Source: Hydrogenivirga caldilitoris (GTDB lineage: Bacteria; Aquificota; Aquificia; Aquificales; Aquificaceae). From it: a stretch of 64,000 bases of DNA. Both the position numbers and the translations under genes were made by a program. The stretch lies in contig NZ_RCCJ01000001.1 of NCBI RefSeq assembly GCF_003664005.1, positions 1,488,001 through 1,552,000 on the forward strand. Direction: 5' to 3'. Below, one piece after another: positions 1 through 7,534 of the stretch. Position 1 is the stretch's first letter; each line of letters begins with the position of its first letter. The notes beneath the pieces were generated by a model. That model had not been told where the DNA came from and ran no database searches. It saw nothing but the letters and a program-made list of their open reading frames with translations.

Positions 1-52
1 TAACCCTTTTACTTAAGAGTTCCCTTCTTATATCTCTCTTTGTCTCTACCAA
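1..52 (-). CDS. 5-formyltetrahydrofolate cyclo-ligase, N-terminus only (window edge)
   Basis: Reading leftward off the window, a TTG at 52 opens a frame with no stop to base 1 (17 codons: MVETKRDIRRELLSKRV). It is preceded by GGAGGTGG about 8 nt upstream. The basic, helical start with a K-x(3)-R-R-E-L-L-x-K-R pattern is typical of 5-formyltetrahydrofolate cyclo-ligase (YgfA/MTHFS), which converts 5-formyl-THF to 5,10-methenyl-THF. Its place directly behind a 6S-like RNA supports the call, because ssrS-ygfA is a widely conserved gene pair. An in-frame GTG at 64 is an alternative start. Only 17 residues are visible, so the family call is an inference. Confidence 0.5.
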   Translation of the reverse strand, partial: MVETKRDIRRELLSKRV

Positions 53-63
53 TTCTTCTTCCA

Positions 64-81
64 CCTCCTGTTTCCAGGAGG
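64..81 (-). promoter_or_regulatory. Hairpin with GAAA tetraloop covering the ribosome binding site of the cyclo-ligase gene
   Basis: On the minus strand CCTCCTG and CAGGAGG form a perfect 7-bp stem closed by a GAAA (GNRA) tetraloop. The 3' arm contains the GGAGG that would serve as Shine-Dalgarno for the TTG start at 52. No T-run follows, so it is not a classical terminator. It could hold the ribosome binding site closed, or be a processing signal between the upstream RNA and the mRNA. Confidence 0.45.
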
Positions 82-98
82 AGAAGGCAAGTGGTGTT

Positions 99-263
99 AA
101 GGACCCACCCTGCCGTGACCTCCAGAGACTTCGTGGGCCTCTCGTCCTAAGGTGGGTACCCTCTCGGAGAGCCTTTAAAGACACCCCCGAAGCCGGGTTC
201 CCTTACAGCCCACTTGTAGGCCCCATTGATTATCCCTGGGCCACGCACAGGGCAGGAGGTCTT
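99..263 (-). ncRNA. ssrS: 6S RNA candidate
   Basis: The stretch directly behind the pheT stop folds as a long rod on the minus strand. The 5' end (AAGACCUCCUGCC, from 263 down) pairs with the 3' end (CACGGCAGGGUGGGUCCUU, ending at 99) as a closing stem. An inner CGUGG/CCACG stem follows, leaving an unpaired stretch on the 3' side. Further in are GUGGG/CCCAC and short hairpins such as CUCU-CCG-AGAG. The length (about 165 nt), GC-rich rod with an asymmetric central bubble, and a downstream folate cyclo-ligase start all fit 6S RNA, the RNA polymerase-binding regulator. The ends are estimated from pairing. There is no visible own promoter, so it may be processed from the pheT transcript. No reading frame explains the stretch. 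Confidence 0.62.
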
Positions 264-2581
264 TATCTTATTTCAACCTGCAGCTCTTCTCTCAACCTCC
301 TAACCAGCTGATCAATTAACTCGCTTACCTCCTCGCTTGAAAGACTTCCCTTCAGGCTCCTGAAGGTAATCCTAACACCTACACTCTTCTTGCCTTCCCC
401 TACCTTGGCATCCGCATAAAGGTCAAACACCATAACATCTTCCACCAAATCTCTAAGCTGAGATTTAATCTCATTTAATAATTTACTCACCGAGAGGTTT
501 TTGTCCATAACAAAAGCTAAATCCCTTATAACCGGAGGAAACTTGGATAGAGGGCTGTACTGAGGTAGAACAGACCTTGTAAAGGGCTCAAGTTTTAGCT
601 CGCACAATACCGGCTCTCCTCTGAGCTCAAGCTTCTGGGTCAACTCAGGGTGGAGCTTACCTACAAAACCCACCCTTTTACCATCAAACACAAGCTCAGA
701 CTGAACGTGGGGATGCAAAAATTCAAACCCTGAAGGCTCCAACTCAAAAGGTAACCCCTTACTCTCAAAGATACCTTGTACAACCCCAAGGAGACGAAGA
801 GGGTCCCACGACTCCCCAGGGTAATCATTTACAGAACCCTTCACAAGGATACCGAGTCTATCCTCTTCACCTTCCCTAAAGAATACCTTCCCCAGCTCAA
901 ATATAGCCAGGTCATAGTTATAGTGGCTGTCGTTAAATTTCGCCACCCGCAGAAGGGAAGGGATAAGAGAGCTTCTCATAAACCTCTGGGTGGGAACGAG
1001 AGGATTAAGTATGTCAACCGCAGGTTTATCCAAGCCCAGGAGGTTATAAAGGTCTTCCTCCTCATAGGAGATGTTTATTACTTCACTCAAACCTTTATCT
1101 ATTAAGTACTTTTTAATCTCCAGGTACTCATCCCTCCAGAGCTTTCCTGTTAAGGGTAACTTTAATGTATCCGAGGCATAGTAATCGTAGCCTTTCACTC
1201 TCATAAGCTCTTCAATTATGTCAACGTCACGGTCCAGGTCAAAGCTCCTATGGGAAGGGATTAAAACCTCAATACCGCATCTTTTTATCTCGTGAGGTAT
1301 CTCAAGAGCTGAAAGTATTGAAGAGGCTTCTTCATTCTTGTAGCTCTCCCCCGCGTACCTCATGAACTTTCCCATAGACAGAAATACCTTCTTGGGCTCG
1401 TACCTCTCCACATACAGGTCTTTTACTGCCGAGACCTCACCCCCTGCGGTTTTCAAGATATAGTCAACGGCTATATCCTGGGCTTTATCTACCCTTTCAA
1501 TATCTACATTCCTTTCAAATCTGTAGCTGCTATCCGTTTGGATGCCCAGCTTTTTGGAGGACCTCCTTATACGGGAAGGCTCAAAATAGGCTGCCTCCAG
1601 GAGAACGTTCTTCGTGCTTTCCACTACGCCTGTATCAAGCCCTCCCATAACACCCGCAACAGCAACAGGTCTTGAGCTGTCTGCTATGACAAGGACACAC
1701 TCCTCAAGCTCCCTTTTTTCCCCATCCAAGGTTGTTATTGTCTCCCCCTTCCTTGCACTCCTTACCACTATGCCTCCTTCTAGCTTGTCAAGGTCAAAAG
1801 CGTGTAAGGGTTGTCCCTCCTGGAGGAGAACGTAATTGGTAACATCCACGATGTTGTTTATACACCTGAGTCCTGATTGCCACAGTCTCTTTCTTATGCT
1901 GATAGGGGAGGGCTTAACGCTGACACCTTTAATAACTACACCCCGATAACGTTTACAGTCCCTATCCTCTATAGATATTTTCAGGTCTCCAAACTCTTGA
2001 AAGGTTTTGGTTTCGGTTGCCTTCTTGGTGAGACCAAGTAGGGCACTCAGGTCTCTTGCGAGCCCCCTTACGCTTAGCACGTCTCCCCTGTTAGGGGTTA
2101 TGTCAAGCTCCAAAATCTTCTCACCGAAACCCAGTAACTCTCCAGCATCCGTTCCCGGTCTTATATACTCGTCAAAGCTAAGAACACCTTCGCTGTGCTC
2201 CTCAAGTCCAAGCTCCTGGGCGGACAGCAACATACCCTCAGATGGAATACCCTCAAACTCTCTCTTGGTTATACATCTGTCGCCCACTTTGGAGTTAGGC
2301 AGGGCAACCACAACAACCTTGCCTTCGGAGAGGGTTAGGTCTCCGGTAACAACTGTTATACTCATACCCTCTGCAACTTCCACCCTTACGATGCACAGCT
2401 TTTTATTCTTGGGGTGGGGTTTAGTTTCAAGTATCTTTCCAAAGACAACGCCATCAAGTTCAAGCCCAAATTTTTCAACTGTGGTTTCCACACTTTTTAG
2501 GGAGAGTTCCTGAGCTACCTCTTCAGGAGCAAGACCTTCAAGCTCAACAAACTCAGAAAGCCAGCTAAAGGGAATTCGCAT
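263..2581 (-). CDS. pheT: Phenylalanine--tRNA ligase beta subunit
   Basis: This 772-residue protein is the beta chain of the alpha2-beta2 PheRS that charges tRNA-Phe. An EMAP-II-like tRNA-binding domain lies at about residues 39-150. It is followed by the B3/B4 editing region (about 210-370), the B5 domain (about 400-470), a catalytic-like core and a C-terminal ferredoxin-fold anticodon-binding domain (about 680-772, starting near the FPPVIRDLAFV motif). Length is normal for the family. pheS is not next to it in this window, so the usual pheST pairing is broken here. The ATG at 2581 has no Shine-Dalgarno but a TAAAAT hexamer ends 9 nt upstream, suggesting a leaderless message. The 6S-like RNA follows at once. 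Confidence 0.97.
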   Translation of the reverse strand: MRIPFSWLSEFVELEGLAPEEVAQELSLKSVETTVEKFGLELDGVVFGKILETKPHPKNKKLCIVRVEVAEGMSITVVTGDLTLSEGKVVVVALPNSKVGDRCITKREFEGIPSEGMLLSAQELGLEEHSEGVLSFDEYIRPGTDAGELLGFGEKILELDITPNRGDVLSVRGLARDLSALLGLTKKATETKTFQEFGDLKISIEDRDCKRYRGVVIKGVSVKPSPISIRKRLWQSGLRCINNIVDVTNYVLLQEGQPLHAFDLDKLEGGIVVRSARKGETITTLDGEKRELEECVLVIADSSRPVAVAGVMGGLDTGVVESTKNVLLEAAYFEPSRIRRSSKKLGIQTDSSYRFERNVDIERVDKAQDIAVDYILKTAGGEVSAVKDLYVERYEPKKVFLSMGKFMRYAGESYKNEEASSILSALEIPHEIKRCGIEVLIPSHRSFDLDRDVDIIEELMRVKGYDYYASDTLKLPLTGKLWRDEYLEIKKYLIDKGLSEVINISYEEEDLYNLLGLDKPAVDILNPLVPTQRFMRSSLIPSLLRVAKFNDSHYNYDLAIFELGKVFFREGEEDRLGILVKGSVNDYPGESWDPLRLLGVVQGIFESKGLPFELEPSGFEFLHPHVQSELVFDGKRVGFVGKLHPELTQKLELRGEPVLCELKLEPFTRSVLPQYSPLSKFPPVIRDLAFVMDKNLSVSKLLNEIKSQLRDLVEDVMVFDLYADAKVGEGKKSVGVRITFRSLKGSLSSEEVSELIDQLVRRLREELQVEIR

Positions 2582-2590
2582 AATCTTGTT

Positions 2591-2596
2591 ATTTTA
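2591..2596 (-). promoter_or_regulatory. -10-like element of pheT
   Basis: TAAAAT on the minus strand ends 9 nt before the pheT ATG, which would place transcription start almost at the start codon. No strong -35 box was seen. Confidence 0.35.
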
Positions 2597-2660
2597 ACAG
2601 AGGAATGCTAAATCATATAACTGCTAAAGAATATTAATTAGTAAGAATTTATAAAACTCT

Positions 2661-2677
2661 TTTATGAACTTCATAAA
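2661..2677. promoter_or_regulatory. Perfect 17-bp palindrome, possible PerR/Fur-type operator
   Basis: TTTATGAA-C-TTCATAAA is a perfect inverted repeat with 8-bp arms around one base. The inner TTATGAA-C-TTCATAA has the 7-1-7 layout of PerR boxes (TTATAAT-n-ATTATAA), with identical outer TTAT/ATAA. It sits about 10 bp upstream of a possible -35 box of the exported redox operon that encodes a cytochrome c peroxidase. A PerR/Fur-type regulator is encoded at 37669-38109. The regulator assignment is inference; the symmetry is directly visible. Confidence 0.5.
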
Positions 2678-2686
2678 GAATTTTTA

Positions 2687-2716
2687 TTGCGAATTATTAT
2701 CAGTTATGCATATTAT
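2687..2716 (+). promoter_or_regulatory. Candidate promoter of the cupredoxin / peroxidase operon
   Basis: TTGCGA (2687-2692), an 18-bp spacer and TATTAT (2711-2716) lie in the AT-rich 168-bp gap between pheT and the redox operon, just downstream of the palindrome. The match is only moderate, and other AT-rich hexamers are nearby. Confidence 0.3.
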
Positions 2717-2749
2717 CATAACAAGAATAGATATCAGGAGGGTGGCAAC

Positions 2750-3502
2750 ATGAAAGAAGTTAAGGCGGCACTCGTAGCGACTCTTTTATCCTTGTCTGCC
2801 ACGGCGATGTCCGTAGAAGAGAAAGGGCACTACAAGTTCAGGTACGTAAAGCATTTCCAAAGCTCTGTGACCCTTGCAAAAGCCACAAGTTCGGGAATCG
2901 TTGAAGGTAAGGTCGTTTACGTGGGTAAGAGGAAGCTGGAGAACAGGAAAAAACTTATAACAAAGGATAAGGAAGTGTGTGGAACAGGTTACAAGATTGA
3001 TGAAGTTTACGTTGTATCCGATGAAGGTGGTGTTAAAAACGCCGTCGTATTCATTGAGGGAGCGGGAAATCCCCCCAAAGAAACCGTAAAGCTCGTACAG
3101 GAGAAGTGTGAATTCCATCCCAGGGTCATAGCTATGGGTGCAGGGTCCACGCTGGAGGTGGTAAACAACGACACAGTAAAACATGAGGCTAACGGTGTGC
3201 AAGACTTTGAAACCATATTTCAGCTATCACAGCATAAGAAGGGTATGGTTGACAGGGTTGAGCTAAAAAAGCCCGGAGTGGTTGAGGTAACCTGCAACAT
3301 ACACGGGTGGATGAAAGCTTGGGCTGTGGTTATAGACAGCCCATACTACGCGGTAACCGATGAGAAGGGGAGCTTCAAGATAAGTGGATTACCTCCGGGA
3401 AACTACAAGCTCAGGCTATGGCACGAAGGTTTTGGAGAGAAAGCCCTTAACGTGAAGGTAGAAGAGGGTAAGCCCACAAGCGTAGTCTTTGAGCTCAGGT
3501 AG
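2750..3502 (+). CDS. Exported cupredoxin-like protein with carboxypeptidase-regulatory-like domain
   Basis: This 250-residue protein has a signal peptide (residues 1-20, ending near SATAMS). It then has a cupredoxin-like region in which H145, C182, H185 and M188 (motif CNIHGWM) match a type 1 copper site. A C-terminal beta-sandwich starts near residue 199 (DEKGSFKISGLPPGNY), typical of the carboxypeptidase regulatory-like fold. Proteins of this build are often labelled methylamine-utilisation-like and sit beside MauG/cytochrome c peroxidase genes, as here. The start ATG at 2750 is chosen for its AGGAGGGTGG site; an upstream in-frame extension lacks signal-peptide logic. It is probably a periplasmic electron carrier or substrate of the next gene's product. 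First gene of a four-gene operon. Confidence 0.75.
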   Translation: MKEVKAALVATLLSLSATAMSVEEKGHYKFRYVKHFQSSVTLAKATSSGIVEGKVVYVGKRKLENRKKLITKDKEVCGTGYKIDEVYVVSDEGGVKNAVVFIEGAGNPPKETVKLVQEKCEFHPRVIAMGAGSTLEVVNNDTVKHEANGVQDFETIFQLSQHKKGMVDRVELKKPGVVEVTCNIHGWMKAWAVVIDSPYYAVTDEKGSFKISGLPPGNYKLRLWHEGFGEKALNVKVEEGKPTSVVFELR

Positions 3503-3512
3503 GAGGGTAGAA

Positions 3513-4631
3513 ATGAAAAAGGGTATTCTTTTTGCCTCTCTGGTAGGCATACTTTTCACACTCGGAAGCGCAGATTCAGCTAAAAGACCTAACATAAGTC
3601 CTTTACCAGACAAGCCACCAGAACCCAAAGATAATCCGAGCACACCTGTTAAGGTAGAGCTTGGCAAACTCTTGTATTTTGACCCGAGGCTCTCCGGAGA
3701 TGGAAGTACCTCCTGTGCTACATGCCACGACCCTAACCAGGGATGGGCAAAGAAGAGGTTTATGTCTCCAGCCTATCCCGAGAACAAACATTTCAGACAC
3801 TCACCTACGGTACTGAACGCAGCATACAACACCCTCATGTTTTGGGATGGAAGGGCAAAAAGCCTTGAAGAACAGGCAAAAGGTCCAATAAAGTCTCCCT
3901 TTGAGATGAACCTAAACTATGACCTCTTGGAAGAGAGGCTGAAGAAGATACCCAAGTACCGTGAGCTTTTTTCACGAGCTTTCCCTGGGGAGAAGAATCC
4001 GGTGAACATAGAGAACGTAGTCAAAGCCATAGCAGCCTTTGAAAGGACCATCGTATGTAACGACTCTCCCTTTGACCTATACATGAAGGGAGACAAGAAG
4101 GCCATGGACGAGGTTCAGGTAAAAGGAATGGAACTGTTCGTAGGAAAGGCGGGCTGCGTACAATGCCATAACGGTCCTAACTTTACAGACAACAAATTTC
4201 ACGTAACTGGAGTACCAAAGAACAGAGTTGAAGATGAAACCCTCGTGAGGGTAACAAGAAACTTCGTTTTAAGGGAGCACGGTTTTAAAGACCCGGATAA
4301 GATAGACAGAGACCTGGGAAGGTACTTCATAACTAAAGATGAGAGAGATAAGGGCTCCTTTAAGACACCGACGCTTAGGAACGTATCCCTTACTCCACCC
4401 TATATGCATAACGGCGTATTCAAGAGTTTGAGGGAGGTGGTTGAGTTCTACAACCAGGGAGGCGGAAATGTTCCCAACAAGGACCCGCTGTTAAAACCCC
4501 TGAACCTGAGTGAGGAAGAAAAGGAAGCCCTTGTGGCTTTCCTTGAAGCTTTGACCTGCAACACGGTTCCTCAGGTAGAGGAGCCTGAACTTCCAAATTA
4601 TGAAGGAGAAACTGCAAAGGGAGGTGGTTGA
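3513..4631 (+). CDS. Di-heme cytochrome c peroxidase (CcpA/MauG family), exported
   Basis: The 372-residue protein has a cleavable signal peptide (about 1-20) and two CXXCH heme sites, C68-ATCH and C215-VQCH. The family signature TPTLRNVSLTPPYMHNG is near the C-terminus. Such enzymes reduce hydrogen peroxide in the periplasm using electrons from cytochromes or cupredoxins; MauG relatives instead oxidise protein side chains. The ATG at 3513 has AGGAGGG upstream. The gene follows the cupredoxin gene by 10 bp and is followed by a phosphoesterase gene 1 bp after its stop, so co-transcription is clear. Whether it is a true peroxidase or a MauG-like modifier cannot be decided by eye. Confidence 0.9.
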   Translation: MKKGILFASLVGILFTLGSADSAKRPNISPLPDKPPEPKDNPSTPVKVELGKLLYFDPRLSGDGSTSCATCHDPNQGWAKKRFMSPAYPENKHFRHSPTVLNAAYNTLMFWDGRAKSLEEQAKGPIKSPFEMNLNYDLLEERLKKIPKYRELFSRAFPGEKNPVNIENVVKAIAAFERTIVCNDSPFDLYMKGDKKAMDEVQVKGMELFVGKAGCVQCHNGPNFTDNKFHVTGVPKNRVEDETLVRVTRNFVLREHGFKDPDKIDRDLGRYFITKDERDKGSFKTPTLRNVSLTPPYMHNGVFKSLREVVEFYNQGGGNVPNKDPLLKPLNLSEEEKEALVAFLEALTCNTVPQVEEPELPNYEGETAKGGG

Positions 4632-4632
4632 T

Positions 4633-5652
4633 ATGAAGATAAGCAGGCGTCAACTCATCAAGGTATCAGCAAAAGCTGGTATGGCAGCATTCACCGCTTC
4701 TGCCCTATCACCGCTTATGGGTGTGGTGAATGTGGTGGAGGCAAAAAGCTCCAGAAAGAGCAAGATAAGCCCCTTTAATTTTGTGGTAATAGGGGACACT
4801 CACCTCTATGAAATGCCCGACCACAGGTTTGATAAAACCTTCTCCAGAGCTATTAACGACATACTTAATATGAACCCTAAGCCAGACTTCGTCCTCTTTA
4901 TAGGAGACCTTGCCCAATTCGGGAAGGTAGCTGAACTTGAAAAGGGAAAAAGGTTCTTGGATAAGCTTGATAAAGCCGGCATAAAGTACTTCATAATCCC
5001 TGGCGAGCATGACTGGTACCTTGACATGGGGGAGACCTGGAGAAAGATGTTTGGAAAACCATACTGGAGCTTTAATCACAGAGGGGTTCATTTCATAGGT
5101 ATGAACTCCATACTGGTGAGAGACTACTGGACTGCACGGAATATGTCTCCCGAAGAGAGGATGCTTGCCATAGCAGAACTTGAATGTCATATATGCGGGC
5201 TGTGGGGTGTAAGGGAAGAACAGCTTGAGTGGCTTGAAAGAGATGTTAAAAACCTCAGCCCAGATACACCTGTTGTTGTGTTCACCCACTCACCTCTCTG
5301 GAATTACTACCCAAGGTGGAACTTTCAGACGGAGGACGCCCCACAGATTAGGGAGATCCTTTCCAAGTTTGAAAAGGTGATAGCCATCCACGGACACGTC
5401 CATCAGGTTGTCTACAACAAAACAGGAAACATGGTCCACATAGGAAACCTTGCAACAGCTTGGCCCTGGCCCTACCCACCTGTTGAACTTCCCTATCCCA
5501 AGATAAGGATGCTTAGGGTTGACCCAGGTGATATATACGATGGTGTTGGCTTTGCAAGCACTTACATAGACGATACCTTCCTGGGAAAGATGAGGTATCA
5601 CACCTGGGCTGAGCTTATACCTGACGATTTGAAGGATGGTGTTCCACTTTGA
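4633..5652 (+). CDS. Tat-exported calcineurin-like metallophosphoesterase
   Basis: This 339-residue protein begins with a twin-arginine signal (SRRQLIK, residues 4-10, then a hydrophobic stretch). Metallophosphoesterase motifs follow in order: GDTH, GDLAQFG, GEHD in place of the usual GNHD/E, THSPLW and HGHVHQ. This predicts a dinuclear-metal phosphoesterase folded in the cytoplasm and exported to the periplasm. The start ATG at 4633 has GGGAGGTGG upstream; an upstream in-frame ATG would bury the Tat signal. It lies between the di-heme peroxidase and a cytochrome c gene. Its substrate is unknown, and a phosphatase inside a redox operon is unusual. Confidence 0.85.
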   Translation: MKISRRQLIKVSAKAGMAAFTASALSPLMGVVNVVEAKSSRKSKISPFNFVVIGDTHLYEMPDHRFDKTFSRAINDILNMNPKPDFVLFIGDLAQFGKVAELEKGKRFLDKLDKAGIKYFIIPGEHDWYLDMGETWRKMFGKPYWSFNHRGVHFIGMNSILVRDYWTARNMSPEERMLAIAELECHICGLWGVREEQLEWLERDVKNLSPDTPVVVFTHSPLWNYYPRWNFQTEDAPQIREILSKFEKVIAIHGHVHQVVYNKTGNMVHIGNLATAWPWPYPPVELPYPKIRMLRVDPGDIYDGVGFASTYIDDTFLGKMRYHTWAELIPDDLKDGVPL

Positions 5653-5668
5653 TTAGGGAGGTGGTGAT

Positions 5669-6142
5669 ATGAGAGTCTTAAAGGCAGGATTCATCTTGGG
5701 CGCTGGCGTTTTGGCGGGGCTTTCCATAAGCCTCTTTATGAACGTAGCTGAAGCAAGGAAACCCTTCTCTCAGCAAGACCTAAAGCTGATGAATGAGGAA
5801 CTATTAGCTCTCGTGAAGAAGGGAGATCAGCTCTGGCACGACCCAAAGCTTGGTAAGAATGGGCTTACCTGTGCCAACTGTCACCCAGATGGGGCAAACT
5901 CAAATCCTCACACCTTTCCAAAGTTTCAGGACAACGTTGGCAAAGTTGCAACCCTAAGGGAGATGATAAACTGGTGCATAAAGAAACCCCTGGAGGGAAA
6001 GGAACTTCCTGAAGACAGTGAAGAGATGAAAGCTCTTGAAGCTTATGCGATTTACATGTACCGTGGATATCCTCTCAAGCCTGGAGATAATACGAGAGAG
6101 TATCCACCTGTAAAGGTAGAATCTGGTGCAGGTTACCCCTAA
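5669..6142 (+). CDS. Exported monoheme cytochrome c, SoxA/TsdA-like
   Basis: The 157-residue protein has an N-terminal signal or anchor (residues 7-29) and one heme site, C68-ANCH. After the heme site the pattern TFPKF...TLREMINWCIKKPL...DSEEMKALEAY resembles the cytochrome domain shared by SoxA and TsdA. It is preceded by GGGAGGTGG and ends the operon. It likely carries electrons to or from the di-heme peroxidase and cupredoxin. A related monoheme protein is encoded at 57198-57641. Confidence 0.8.
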   Translation: MRVLKAGFILGAGVLAGLSISLFMNVAEARKPFSQQDLKLMNEELLALVKKGDQLWHDPKLGKNGLTCANCHPDGANSNPHTFPKFQDNVGKVATLREMINWCIKKPLEGKELPEDSEEMKALEAYAIYMYRGYPLKPGDNTREYPPVKVESGAGYP

Positions 6143-6150
6143 AGCCTCTT

Positions 6151-6170
6151 GGCTCCTCCTGTGGGGAGCC
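6151..6170. terminator. Hairpin between convergent units, possible bidirectional terminator
   Basis: GGCTCC and GGAGCC pair around a short loop in the 39-bp gap between the cytochrome c gene and the convergent TauE-type gene. A second copy of the GGAGCC arm at 6178-6192 offers an alternative pairing. No long T-run follows. This is the only convergent gene pair in the window that does not overlap. Confidence 0.45.
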
Positions 6171-6181
6171 GCTCCTACTTT

Positions 6182-7111
6182 CTAAAGGAGCCTTATACCG
6201 AAAGTTCTTTCAATCCAGGCTCCAAGTGTGTACCCGAAACCTATGTACAGGAGTAAAATTCCAAGAGCGAGCCTCAGTTTTCGCTCTTTCAAGACTCGTG
6301 AGAGATGGGGACCGAGGAGTGAGCCGGTCATAACCCCAAGAACCTCTATAACAAGAAGCTGTAGGTCTATCTTTGCACCAAGATTAAGATAGTTTCCGGC
6401 ACTAACGGTCATCGTTACAAGTATGGATAGAGCACTCGTGCCGGGAACGAGGAACATGGGCAAACCCATAACCGATACCATAAAAGGTACAAGGAGAAAG
6501 CCACCCCCCACACCAAGGGCGGAGGATATCACTGCAACAACAAAACCAGCAACAATCGGAGTTATCGGATTGAAAGTGTAGCTGGCTCCTAAAAACGCAA
6601 GCTCTACTCTGAAGAGTGAAACACCCCTGGTCCTCAGATCCGACCTTCCCTTCTCTTCTATCCTTTTCTCCACGTCTCTTATATCCTTACCCTTACTGAA
6701 AACGTCGTAAAAAACCTTAAAAGCCACCACAAGTGTAAACAAACCAAAGATTGGTTTATAGCTCTTTAAGTCTGGCAGGAACTTGTAGGATAAGGTTGAA
6801 CCCACAAAAGCTCCTATTATGCTGCCTATACCCAAGAGGAAACCGAGGATAAAAATAACCCTCCTCTGCTTCCAGTAGGAGGGGACGGATATGAGGGTTG
6901 AGGTGAGAATGAGGAGCTGGTTCATCAGCTTTATGCTGTTAGCCTGAGGGATTCCAAAGATTGATATATGTCCAACACCTGCGAGTATACCACCCGCTGC
7001 CCCCACGGTGGAAAAGACGAGACCCACGAAGAAACTCCATAGAAGTGCAAGGAGCGGGTTTATCTCCACGCCGAATAGCTCTGAAAGCATGGAATACAAT
7101 TTTAAATCCAT
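6182..7111 (-). CDS. TauE/SafE-family permease (sulfite/sulfonate exporter-like)
   Basis: This 309-residue membrane protein has about eight hydrophobic helices in two halves separated by a charged cytoplasmic loop (about residues 125-155). The repeated glycine-rich starts ([14 protein letters not shown] near residue 34 and [14 protein letters not shown] near 195) mark the two TauE/SafE halves. Family members export sulfite, sulfonates or related anions, or act with sulfur metabolism; the substrate cannot be read from sequence. The ATG at 7111 lies 12 bp from the divergent Nudix start. Confidence 0.85.
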   Translation of the reverse strand: MDLKLYSMLSELFGVEINPLLALLWSFFVGLVFSTVGAAGGILAGVGHISIFGIPQANSIKLMNQLLILTSTLISVPSYWKQRRVIFILGFLLGIGSIIGAFVGSTLSYKFLPDLKSYKPIFGLFTLVVAFKVFYDVFSKGKDIRDVEKRIEEKGRSDLRTRGVSLFRVELAFLGASYTFNPITPIVAGFVVAVISSALGVGGGFLLVPFMVSVMGLPMFLVPGTSALSILVTMTVSAGNYLNLGAKIDLQLLVIEVLGVMTGSLLGPHLSRVLKERKLRLALGILLLYIGFGYTLGAWIERTFGIRLL

Positions 7112-7123
7112 AATATAACAACC

Positions 7124-7534
7124 ATGGGTGTAAAGACACCTTACCTTGCCACCGATGTGGTTATAAGGTTGTGGAAGAAGGGGGGCTTCAGGGGGATAGT
7201 CCTGATAGAGAGAAAGAACCCTCCCGTGGGGTTGGCTCTTCCAGGAGGCTTCGTAGAGGTTGGAGAATCCGTTGAGGAAGCTGCGGTCAGGGAGGTAAGG
7301 GAGGAAACAGGGCTTGAGGTAAAGTTATCTGGGCTGTTAGGGGTTTACTCCAAACCTAACAGGGACCCAAGGTTTCATGTGGTTTCCGTTGTATTCGTCG
7401 GAGACGCTGAAGGAGAGCCAAAGGCAGGAAGCGATGCAAAGGTGGTAAAAATCTTTAAGCTTGAGGATATACCCCTTGAAAGGTTGGTTTTTGACCACAG
7501 AGAGATCATTCTTGACTTTCTTCGGCGAGCGTAA
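7124..7534 (+). CDS. Nudix hydrolase (ADP-ribose pyrophosphatase-like)
   Basis: The 136-residue protein has a complete Nudix box at residues 42-64 (G-x5-E-x7-RE-V-x-EE-x-G-L), the metal-binding motif for hydrolysis of nucleoside diphosphate derivatives. LPGGF just before the box and a proline-containing region after it fit the small ADP-ribose / nucleotide-sugar pyrophosphatases, but substrate is not fixed by this. Its last 29 nt overlap the 3' end of rnr on the other strand. The start has no Shine-Dalgarno, and TATAAC lies just upstream. Confidence 0.9.
   Translation: MGVKTPYLATDVVIRLWKKGGFRGIVLIERKNPPVGLALPGGFVEVGESVEEAAVREVREETGLEVKLSGLLGVYSKPNRDPRFHVVSVVFVGDAEGEPKAGSDAKVVKIFKLEDIPLERLVFDHREIILDFLRRA

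Noticed and set aside
99-263. TTAGGACGAGAGG on the minus strand looks like the sarcin-ricin loop of 23S rRNA
   Set aside because: Flanking sequence does not match 23S rRNA and the whole stretch is only about 165 nt; the similarity is limited to about a dozen bases.
99-263. RNase P RNA, SRP RNA or tmRNA in the gap behind pheT
   Set aside because: None of their diagnostic conserved segments (for example GAGGAAAGTCC, GGAAGCAGCC, or a tRNA-like end with a tag frame) is present.
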